From contig JBFMFD010000152.1 of assembly GCA_040752255.1 (NCBI GenBank), forward strand, positions 1 to 6,142: a stretch of DNA of 6,142 bases, given 5' to 3'. This DNA comes from J051 sp040752255. Lineage in GTDB: Bacteria; Armatimonadota; Fimbriimonadia; Fimbriimonadales; ATM1. Under the pieces are notes generated by a model. That model was not told the DNA's origin, ran no database searches, and saw only the letters and a program-made list of their open reading frames with translations. The position numbers and the translations under genes were made by a program. Below, one piece after another: positions 1-5,995 of the stretch (position 1 is its first letter; each line of letters begins with the position of its first letter).

Positions 1-1
1 G

Positions 2-1177
2 CGCAGCCTCGATCCTGCGAACGCCCTGCCCGCCGCCGAGAAGGTCGCGGAGGTGCTGCGTGGGCTTGAGGGCGTGGTGAATGTCGGTTTATCGTCGAAG
101 CCGGGCAAGCCCGAACTCTCGGTGATTCCCGACCGCACCAAGTTGGCTGACAACGACCTCTCCGTCGCTCAAATGGGCGCGGTACTGCGGGTCCTCTACG
201 AAGGCAACACCGACGCGAAGTACCGCGAGGCGGGCAGAGAGTACGACATCCGCATCAACCTGAGCGACGAAACGCGTAAGCAGGTGAGCGAACTCGAGAA
301 CGTTCCGATAACGTTCCGTCAGGGACGACCGGTACTGCTGAGCGAGGTGGCGCAGATACAGCGCACCGTCAAGCAGGACAAGGTCGAGCGGCTGGATCGC
401 CAGCGCCAAGTCACCGCCTATGGTTACTTGCTGCCCGGCTATGTGGCCGGCTCGACAGGCGCGCAGTTGCGGGAGATTCTGCGCAGCACGGACCTCGGCG
501 AAGGCGTCGTGTGGCAGGAGTTGGGTCAGAACCAGGCGCAGCAAAACGAGCAGGGGCACATGGCGGTCGCATTCCTCCTCGCCATCATCTTCGTGTTCAT
601 GGTGCTTGCCGCGCTGTTCGACAACATCCTTTATCCGTTCATCATTCAGTTGGCGCAGCCGCAGGCGATGGTCGGCGCTCTGCTGGCTCTGATGATCACA
701 GGCAAGCCTTTCGACATCGTCGGCTTCATCGCGGTCATCATGCTTATCGGCTTGGTGGGCAAGAACGCGATTCTGCTCGTAGACTTCGCCAACACGCTGC
801 GTGCGAGGGGACTGAGTCGGCACGAGGCGTTGCTCGAATCCGGGCGAACGAGAATGCGACCGATTCTCATGACAACGCTTGCGCTCATTCTCGCGATGAT
901 TCCGCTCGCGGTGTCGCTTGGTCGAGGCTCCGAGTTCCGGTCGCCGCTTGGCGTCATCATCATTGGTGGGATGAGCCTCTCCACGTTGCTGACGCTGTTC
1001 GTCATCCCTTGCAGTTACACCATCTTCGACGACCTGTCGCGCCACATTGGCGGAGGGATGCGCTCGATTACTGGAAGGCTGCTGAAACAACGCGACGGAG
1101 ACGACGAGCGACCCGGCGGCGACGGCAAGGGCGAAGGCGCACCGAAACCAGCCGAAGTGCCGGACAAAGTCGAGTAA
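2..1177 (+). CDS. RND-family efflux transporter (HAE1/AcrB-like), C-terminal part; 5' end outside window
   Basis: This is the C-terminal 391 residues of an inner-membrane proton-driven RND exporter, which normally works as a trimer with a periplasmic adaptor and an outer-membrane channel. The frame is open to the left edge, so the GTG at 53 is not the real start; whole family members have about 1,000-1,100 residues. Counting from base 2, residues 1-185 are the remainder of the second periplasmic loop (docking and porter segments). Five membrane segments follow, matching TM8-TM12: about 186-208, 211-232, 239-262, 287-306 and 315-342. The family signature VGKNAILLVDF is at 252-262 and RMRPILMTT at 284-292. 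The tail after 345 is hydrophilic, rich in G, D, E and K, and probably cytoplasmic. In TM9 the sequence around the conserved proline reads AQPQA (218-222), where many relatives have a hydrophobic residue after the proline. Family assignment is firm; substrate (drug, lipid or metal) cannot be told from this part. Confidence 0.95.
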   Translation, partial: RSLDPANALPAAEKVAEVLRGLEGVVNVGLSSKPGKPELSVIPDRTKLADNDLSVAQMGAVLRVLYEGNTDAKYREAGREYDIRINLSDETRKQVSELENVPITFRQGRPVLLSEVAQIQRTVKQDKVERLDRQRQVTAYGYLLPGYVAGSTGAQLREILRSTDLGEGVVWQELGQNQAQQNEQGHMAVAFLLAIIFVFMVLAALFDNILYPFIIQLAQPQAMVGALLALMITGKPFDIVGFIAVIMLIGLVGKNAILLVDFANTLRARGLSRHEALLESGRTRMRPILMTTLALILAMIPLAVSLGRGSEFRSPLGVIIIGGMSLSTLLTLFVIPCSYTIFDDLSRHIGGGMRSITGRLLKQRDGDDERPGGDGKGEGAPKPAEVPDKVE

Positions 1178-1188
1178 CGCGCAACCGG

Positions 1189-1194
1189 TAGAAT
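1189..1194 (+). promoter_or_regulatory. Candidate -10 box (TAGAAT) for leaderless mrp transcript
   Basis: TAGAAT matches the sigma-70-type -10 consensus TATAAT at five of six positions. It ends 9 bases before the mrp ATG, so a transcript starting about 7 bases downstream would begin almost at the start codon. The 26-base gap has no Shine-Dalgarno sequence, which fits a leaderless mRNA. I see no good TTGACA-like -35 box at the usual spacing. The role is inferred from sequence alone. Confidence 0.4.
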
Positions 1195-1203
1195 GCGCCC
1201 ATC

Positions 1204-2277
1204 ATGCCACTACTTTCCGAGGAAGCCGTCCTCGAAGCGCTGCGCCAAGTGCAAGACCCCGACCTGAGACGCGACATCGTCGCGCTCGGGTTCGTCAAGG
1301 AGGTTCGCATCGAAGGTGCGTCTGTGTACGCCAAGGTCGAACTGACGACACCCGCATGCCCAGTCAAGGACGAACTCCAAGCGCAATGCGAGCACGTCAT
1401 CAGAGCGCTTGACGGCGTCGAGGCTGTCGTCGTCGAGATGACCGCACAGGTGCGCCAAACCAACGAGGAGGTGGACATGCTGCCCGGCGTGAGAAACGTC
1501 ATAGCCGTCGCGAGCGGCAAGGGTGGCGTAGGCAAAAGCACCGTAGCAGCGAACCTCGCCGTCGCGTTGCGCGAAACCGGCGCTTCCGTCGGCCTGATGG
1601 ACGCCGACGTGTACGGCCCGACTATCCCGCTGCTGTTGGGCTGCCGAGAGGAACGCCCCATGGTCCAGGAGGGACGCATCGTTCCCATTCAGCGCTTCGG
1701 ATTGAAGGTGATGTCGCTCGGCTTCTTGCTCGAGGAAGGACAGGCTGTGCTGTGGCGCGGGCCGATGGTGGCGGGGACGGTCAAGCAGTTGCTTGCCGAC
1801 GTCCACTGGGGCGAGTTGGACTATCTCGTCGTTGACCTGCCGCCCGGCACGGGTGACGCGCCGATGTCCCTCGCGCAACTTGTGCCGCTCACCGGGGTGG
1901 TGCTCGTCGTTACGCCGCACGATGTCGCATCTCAGATCGCAGGGCACTCAGTTGAGTTATTCAAGAGGATGGACACTTCGCTCCTCGGAATCGTCGAGAA
2001 CATGAGCACGTTTCTCTGCCCCCATTGCGGTCAGGAGACGGATATCTTCGGCGCGGGCAAGGGCGAGGAGGTCGCCAAGCGGTTCCGTGCGCCGCTCCTC
2101 GGAAAGATTCCGCTCGACCCTACCGTCAGCGCCACGGGCGACCAAGGAGTGCCCGTTGTCGTCTCCGATCCCGACTCCCCAACGGCAAAGGTGTTCCAGC
2201 GCATCGCGGGCGAACTCGCGCGAGAGGTCAGCAAGCGCGCCTACGCCGAGAAGAACCTCGTTCGGGAGATCACTTAA
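1204..2277 (+). CDS. mrp: Mrp/ApbC iron-sulfur cluster carrier P-loop ATPase
   Basis: A cytoplasmic Mrp/NBP35-type ATPase of 357 residues, close to the usual bacterial length. The family binds a bridging Fe-S cluster in a dimer and passes it to apo-enzymes. Residues 1 to about 85 form a MIP18-like (DUF59) domain, with DPDL at 18-21 and a cysteine at 52 in TPACP. The ATPase domain starts near 97. Its deviant Walker A is GKGGVGKS (105-112); MDADVYGP follows, and the switch motif DLPPGTGD is at 211-218. The cluster-ligand pair CPHC is at 272-275. All catalytic and ligand positions are present, so it should be active. The ATG at 1204 gives a normal N-terminus for the DUF59 domain. It lies 26 bases after the RND gene and 5 bases before the methyltransferase/reductase gene. 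A TAGAAT box just upstream suggests its own promoter. Confusion with MinD or ParA is unlikely because of the DUF59 domain and the CxxC pair. Confidence 0.97.
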   Translation: MPLLSEEAVLEALRQVQDPDLRRDIVALGFVKEVRIEGASVYAKVELTTPACPVKDELQAQCEHVIRALDGVEAVVVEMTAQVRQTNEEVDMLPGVRNVIAVASGKGGVGKSTVAANLAVALRETGASVGLMDADVYGPTIPLLLGCREERPMVQEGRIVPIQRFGLKVMSLGFLLEEGQAVLWRGPMVAGTVKQLLADVHWGELDYLVVDLPPGTGDAPMSLAQLVPLTGVVLVVTPHDVASQIAGHSVELFKRMDTSLLGIVENMSTFLCPHCGQETDIFGAGKGEEVAKRFRAPLLGKIPLDPTVSATGDQGVPVVVSDPDSPTAKVFQRIAGELAREVSKRAYAEKNLVREIT

Positions 2278-2282
2278 CCGGC

Positions 2283-4088
2283 ATGGGGATTCTCGAAGCG
2301 GCTCGCGAACGCGTTCTCGTCGTTGACGGTGCAATCGGCACCAGGTTGCGCGCGCTTGGTTGGGATGAGCGCCTACCCGCCCTTGCCAACATCGAGGAGC
2401 CGCAATTGGTGCGCAAGGTGCACGCCGAATATGCAGAAGCGGGCGCGGACGTCATCGAAACGAACACGTATGGAATCAGCCGCTTCCGTCTGCCGCACCG
2501 CGAGCCGCCTTACGATGTCGCTGAAATCGTTCGTGAAGGCGCGCGTCTCGCGAAGGATGTTGCCGACGGCGCATTCGTCCTCGGCGCAATCGGCCCGGTG
2601 GGCAAGCCGCTCGTGCCGATGGGCATGCTTGAGGCTGAGGAAGCGGACAAAGAGTTCGACATCCAAGTGAAGGCGCTCCTCGATGTGGGCGTTGACGGCA
2701 TCATCCTCGAAACGTTTGCCGACCTCAACGAGCTGGAGATAGCGGTCGCCGCCGTGCGCCGTCACTCGAACCTGCCGATCATCGCGTCCAAGGCGTTCAT
2801 CGAGGATGGTCAAACGCTGGCGGAGGGATATCCGCTTCGCGTCGCGAGGCGAGTCCGAGAGATGGGAGCCAACATCGTCGGCGCGAACTGCGTCGTAGGC
2901 CCGCAGAGGATGTACGACGTCGTGCGTTGGATGGCGCAAGCAGGCGACTTTCCGATTCTCGCCATGCCCACGCCGGGTTTGCCGCAGACCGTCGGCAAGG
3001 AAGTGCTTTACGACACGACGCCCGAGTACTTCGCGCGGGCAGCGGCACGCCTAGTGGACGCGGGCGCGAACCTCATCGGCGGCTGCTGCGGCATTCTGCC
3101 GGCCCACATTGCCGCGCTGGCGGACGCGCTGAACGATAAGAAGCCGTTGGCGCGCACCTTCGGCGTTTCCGCAGCGCAAGAGAAAGCGGAGGAGTTGCCT
3201 GAATCCGAGCCGAGCGAGCTGAGCTGCAAACTCGGCAAGAAGTTCGTCATTACCGTCGAGCTCGATTTGCCGAGAGGGCTTGACACCTCTCGCGTGCTCG
3301 AGGGCGCGGTCGCGCTCAAGGAGAAGGGCGCCGACATGATCGACATCAGCGATGGCGCGCGTGCGCGGCTTCGCATGGCTCCCCTCGCCGTTTGCCACCT
3401 CATCCAGCAACAGGCGGGCATCGAGGCGATGATGCACGTTGCTTGCCGCGATCGAAACCTGCTTGCGCTGCAGGCGGACCTGCTCGCGGCGCACGCGCTC
3501 GGCCTTCGCAACGTGCTGCCGATAACGGGCGATCCTGCGAACATCGGCGACTTCCCGGCCGCCACGAGCGTTTTCGACATCGACTCCGTCGGGCTGGTGC
3601 GCGTGCTCTCTCGGTTCAATCAAGGTATTGACCTGGCAGGGAACACCGTGCGCCGCAAGTGCGCGTTCACGATTGCCGTCGCGTTCAATCCGCTCGCGCC
3701 CGACTTTCAACAAGAGGTAGACCGCTTGACGCGCAAAGTCGAGGCGGGCGCGCACCTGATCTACACGCAGCCGATCTTCGAGGAGACCCACCTCGATCGA
3801 GCCATCCAGACCGCGCGAGACCTCGACCGGCCGATTCTCATCGGATGCCTGCCGCTTCGAAGCGCCCGGCACGCGGAGTTCATGCACAACGAAGTGCCCG
3901 GAATCGAGATTCCCGAGTGGCTGCGAAAGAGGATGGCAGAGGCCGATGAGGACGCCGCTCTCGATGTGGGCATCGAAGTCGCGCAAGAGTTCTGTGCTCG
4001 CCTGCCCGGCATGGCGGATGGCCTCTACCTCATGCCGCCCTTCGGCAAGCATCTAATCGCCGAGAGGGTGATGGAGGCCGTGCTCTGA
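2283..4088 (+). CDS. yitJ: Bifunctional homocysteine S-methyltransferase / 5,10-methylenetetrahydrofolate reductase (YitJ-like)
   Basis: A 601-residue fusion joining methionine synthesis to folate one-carbon metabolism. Residues 1 to about 290 form the homocysteine S-methyltransferase barrel, with DGAIGT at 15-20 and ETNTYG at 59-64. The three zinc-binding cysteines are at 203 (GANC) and 268-269 (GGCC). A charged linker (about 292-314) leads to the MetF reductase barrel (about 316-601), which reduces methylene-THF to methyl-THF with FAD. There E326 in VELDLPRG aligns with the catalytic Glu region and TGDP is at 415-418; GAHLIYTQPIF follows further on. There is no cobalamin-binding or MetH-type pterin domain, so this is not a complete MetH. 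The frame stays open upstream to 2025, but the ATG at 2283 gives the expected family N-terminus and avoids overlapping mrp. A weak GGGAGA at 2264-2269 lies 13 bases before it. With only 5 bases to mrp, it is probably translated from the mrp transcript; there is no room for an S-box riboswitch of the kind upstream of Bacillus yitJ. Confidence 0.93.
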   Translation: MGILEAARERVLVVDGAIGTRLRALGWDERLPALANIEEPQLVRKVHAEYAEAGADVIETNTYGISRFRLPHREPPYDVAEIVREGARLAKDVADGAFVLGAIGPVGKPLVPMGMLEAEEADKEFDIQVKALLDVGVDGIILETFADLNELEIAVAAVRRHSNLPIIASKAFIEDGQTLAEGYPLRVARRVREMGANIVGANCVVGPQRMYDVVRWMAQAGDFPILAMPTPGLPQTVGKEVLYDTTPEYFARAAARLVDAGANLIGGCCGILPAHIAALADALNDKKPLARTFGVSAAQEKAEELPESEPSELSCKLGKKFVITVELDLPRGLDTSRVLEGAVALKEKGADMIDISDGARARLRMAPLAVCHLIQQQAGIEAMMHVACRDRNLLALQADLLAAHALGLRNVLPITGDPANIGDFPAATSVFDIDSVGLVRVLSRFNQGIDLAGNTVRRKCAFTIAVAFNPLAPDFQQEVDRLTRKVEAGAHLIYTQPIFEETHLDRAIQTARDLDRPILIGCLPLRSARHAEFMHNEVPGIEIPEWLRKRMAEADEDAALDVGIEVAQEFCARLPGMADGLYLMPPFGKHLIAERVMEAVL

Positions 4089-4120
4089 GCGGCCGCCCCT
4101 TGCGGAACGCGCGCCGGTGG

Positions 4121-4136
4121 CGGTACCGTAGTACCG
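4121..4136 (+). repeat. Perfect 6-bp inverted repeat upstream of xdhC
   Basis: CGGTAC (4121-4126) and GTACCG (4131-4136) are perfect inverted repeats around a 4-base loop, CGTA, ending 7 bases before the xdhC ATG. An alternative pairing, CCGGT (4114-4118) with ACCGG (4133-4137), is also possible. No T-run follows, so it is not an intrinsic terminator. It could be an operator or an RNA hairpin near the translation start, or chance in GC-rich DNA. It overlaps the candidate -10 box at 4129-4134. Confidence 0.35.
4129..4134 (+). promoter_or_regulatory. Weak candidate -10 box (TAGTAC) before xdhC
   Basis: TAGTAC ends exactly 9 bases before the xdhC ATG, the same spacing as TAGAAT before mrp, and both follow an ACCG sequence. 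It lacks the conserved final T of a good -10 element, so it is weaker. The only ribosome-binding hint is GGAAA at 4136-4140, a poor match to AGGAGG. The repeated spacing is what makes this worth listing. Confidence 0.25.
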
Positions 4137-4143
4137 GAAACCA

Positions 4144-5163
4144 ATGAACTCGCTGCTCGAACAGGCGCTTGCCCTCCACAAGAAGGGCATGGGGTTCTGC
4201 CTCGCGGTCGTCGTGGGGCGGAGCGGGTCGGCGCCCCAGGTCCCCGGCGCGAAGAGCCTCTTTCTGCGTAATGGAGAGGTCATCGGGACCATCGGCGGGG
4301 GCTGTCTCGAGGCCGAGTGCCGCCGCTTAGGGTTGCAGGCGATGCATGACGGTGGCTTCCTGTGCCGCGAGTTTCGCTTGGATGACGACTTCGGCTGGGA
4401 CGATGGGTTGATTTGCGGAGGCCGCGTGCGCGTGCTGCTGCTGCCGTCCTCCGACGCGCTGGTCTCGCAGTTGAGCCGTGCGCTCGACGAGCAGGCAGCC
4501 GGTGTGATCGAGTATGACCTCGAACGAGGCAGCGTGCGCTTCCTTCTCCGCGCGGACTGCGGGGGCGACGAGCCGGCGCTGGAGGCGATGAGGACGAGGC
4601 GCGAGACTCTCGACGGCGAGCGCTTCCTCGAACCGGTAATGCCCCCGGAGCGGCTCATCATCTTCGGCGCGGGTCACGTGGGAAAGGAAGTGGCAAAACT
4701 GGGCGCGTCGCTCGGCTTTCGCGTAACCGTCGTGGATGACCGCCAAGACCTCTTGACGGAACGCGCGCTTCCCTTCGCCCACGAGCGGGTTTGCGCGCTC
4801 CCGGAAGCGTACGCGCGTGAGATGGAAACCGACCACGACTCCTTTATCTGCGTCGTAACGCGCGGACATCGCAACGACGCGCGCGTGCTGAAAGAGGTCA
4901 TTCATCGCGAGCGCGCCTACCTCGGCATGATCGGCAGCAAGCGAAAGAGGGAGGTGATTCGCAAGGAGATGGTGGGAGAGGGCCTCTGCACCGACGAGCA
5001 GTTTCAAGCAGTGCAGTCGCCGATGGGCTTAGACATCGGCGCGGAGTCGGTCGAGGAGATCGCGGTGAGCATCGCCGCGGAGTTGGTTCGGGTTCGAGCA
5101 GCGAAGCGCGGGCCGGTACGCGCGCGCTGCCCCTCACCGAAGTCGCGCGTTAGCGCCGATTGA
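4144..5163 (+). CDS. xdhC: XdhC/CoxI-family molybdenum hydroxylase accessory protein
   Basis: A 339-residue cytoplasmic protein of the XdhC family. Studied members bind molybdenum cofactor and help insert its sulfurated form into xanthine dehydrogenase-type enzymes. The N-terminal XdhC/CoxI domain contains GSAP near residue 28 and GTIGGGCLE at 48-56; the cysteine at 54 belongs to this conserved segment. After a variable middle, a Rossmann domain begins at about 170 with IIFGAGHVG (172-180). MIGSKRKR is at 262-269 and the family's closing signature SPMGLDIGAES at 292-302. Both domains are complete and the length is normal. The ATG at 4144 directly precedes the expected N-terminal helix. No molybdenum hydroxylase subunit (XdhA/B, CoxL/M/S) is in the window, so the client enzyme is unknown and may be encoded elsewhere. 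A small hairpin and a weak -10-like box lie just upstream. Its last 14 bases overlap the convergent nitroreductase gene. Confidence 0.93.
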   Translation: MNSLLEQALALHKKGMGFCLAVVVGRSGSAPQVPGAKSLFLRNGEVIGTIGGGCLEAECRRLGLQAMHDGGFLCREFRLDDDFGWDDGLICGGRVRVLLLPSSDALVSQLSRALDEQAAGVIEYDLERGSVRFLLRADCGGDEPALEAMRTRRETLDGERFLEPVMPPERLIIFGAGHVGKEVAKLGASLGFRVTVVDDRQDLLTERALPFAHERVCALPEAYAREMETDHDSFICVVTRGHRNDARVLKEVIHRERAYLGMIGSKRKREVIRKEMVGEGLCTDEQFQAVQSPMGLDIGAESVEEIAVSIAAELVRVRAAKRGPVRARCPSPKSRVSAD

Positions 5164-5956
5164 ATCCCCGGTTCAAGAGGAACTCCTTCAGCGCCTCTCT
5201 ACCGGTGAGATGGTGGTCGTCCACGCGGCGCCCCGAGCGCATGGTCCATGTGACGCCCGGGTTCATGCCCTGCGATTCGTAGAACTCGCGCATCCGTTCA
5301 TCGTATTCGCCAACATCAACGTGCCTTCTGTACGTCTCCCGAAACCAAATGGAATCGGGATGCAGGCGGGGCTTGATCTCCGCCCGCGCCTCGGGGGACG
5401 GCCAGCCCAGGCATAAGCCGAAGGCGCCAAACGTGCCGTCGGGTAAGTCGAGAAGCTCGGCGACCCCTTGCGCGTCGTTTCGAAGGGCGCCGATGTAGCA
5501 CACCCCGAGGCCGAGCGACTCGGCGGCGCACACCATCCGCTCAGCCGCCAGCGCGGCATCCACGAGGCCCATGACGAAGTACTCGATGTAGTCGAGACCG
5601 CTCGGGTTCTGGCCGGCCGCCAGCGCAGCAGCCCTTAGACGATGGTGATCAACGAGGAACGCGAAGAACCAGTGCGCCTCCCGCACGTGGTCTTGGTCGG
5701 CGCAGAGCTTCGCTATCGCTTCGCGTCGCTGGGGGTCCTGCACAGAGATGACCGACCAAAGCTGGAGGTTGCTGCTCGTGGATGCGCTTTGGGCAGCGCC
5801 GATGAGCGCGCGCACCGTCTCCTCGGGCAGGTCCCGCGTGCGGTCATAGGAGCGAACGCTGCGATGACGCAAGAACGGCGCAACTTCCGCCGCCACAGCC
5901 GCAGGCGGGAACCCAAACCTCCTCTGCCAGATCTCTTCGAAGTTCTCGTGGGTCAT
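5150..5956 (-). CDS. NfsA-like FMN-dependent nitroreductase (NADPH-dependent oxidoreductase)
   Basis: A 268-residue nitroreductase-fold flavoprotein, probably a cytoplasmic homodimer using FMN and NAD(P)H to reduce nitroaromatics, quinones or flavins. The FMN-contact segment RHRSVRSY is at 30-37. ASTSSNLQLWS (58-68), GLGVCYIGALRN (149-160), GLCLGWP (180-186) and KPRL (195-198) follow in the order seen in the NfsA/FRP group. It is somewhat longer than E. coli NfsA (240 residues), with an extra arginine-rich C-terminus. The ATG at 5956 is the first usable start: two in-frame TGA codons lie about 40 bases upstream with no ATG, GTG or TTG between. No Shine-Dalgarno sequence precedes it; a TAAACC box ends 8 bases before the ATG. 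It converges on xdhC with a 14-base overlap, so the two are not one operon. Physiological substrate is unknown. Family assignment is strong; NfsA itself is only the closest named relative. Confidence 0.92.
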   Translation of the reverse strand: MTHENFEEIWQRRFGFPPAAVAAEVAPFLRHRSVRSYDRTRDLPEETVRALIGAAQSASTSSNLQLWSVISVQDPQRREAIAKLCADQDHVREAHWFFAFLVDHHRLRAAALAAGQNPSGLDYIEYFVMGLVDAALAAERMVCAAESLGLGVCYIGALRNDAQGVAELLDLPDGTFGAFGLCLGWPSPEARAEIKPRLHPDSIWFRETYRRHVDVGEYDERMREFYESQGMNPGVTWTMRSGRRVDDHHLTGREALKEFLLNRGFNRR

Positions 5957-5964
5957 CGGCGGGC

Positions 5965-5970
5965 GGTTTA
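5965..5970 (-). promoter_or_regulatory. Weak candidate -10 box (TAAACC) before the nitroreductase
   Basis: Reading the minus strand, TAAACC follows TGG and ends 8 bases before the nitroreductase ATG. It shares only TA and one A with TATAAT and lacks the final T. It is listed because its position resembles the boxes before mrp and xdhC and because no ribosome-binding site is present. Alone it would not be convincing. Confidence 0.18.
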
Positions 5971-5995
5971 CCAGATGGCGCGGGCGTGGTGTTCA

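Noticed and set aside
89..1090. A 333-residue minus-strand open frame opposite the RND gene
   Set aside because: Its translation is rich in R, H, Q and D with no recognisable motif, and it lies wholly opposite a clear RND frame. It is a codon-bias shadow.
2025..2282. Possible N-terminal extension of the methyltransferase/reductase to an upstream ATG
   Set aside because: The extension is arginine-rich, overlaps the mrp 3' end in another frame, and the family N-terminus begins at the ATG at 2283.
3051..4052. A 333-residue minus-strand open frame opposite the MetF domain
   Set aside because: Low-complexity, charged translation with no domain hallmarks; the opposite strand carries the full MetF motif set.
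4089..4096. GCGGCCGC palindrome right after the methyltransferase/reductase stop
   Set aside because: An 8-base palindrome is expected now and then in GC-rich DNA; no T-run or longer stem makes it a terminator.
5160..5176. TTGAA-N7-TTCAA inverted repeat with GGTTCAA resembling a tRNA T-arm, at the convergent junction
   Set aside because: Arms are only 5 bases, there is no T-run, no surrounding tRNA stems, and the bases encode the end of the nitroreductase.
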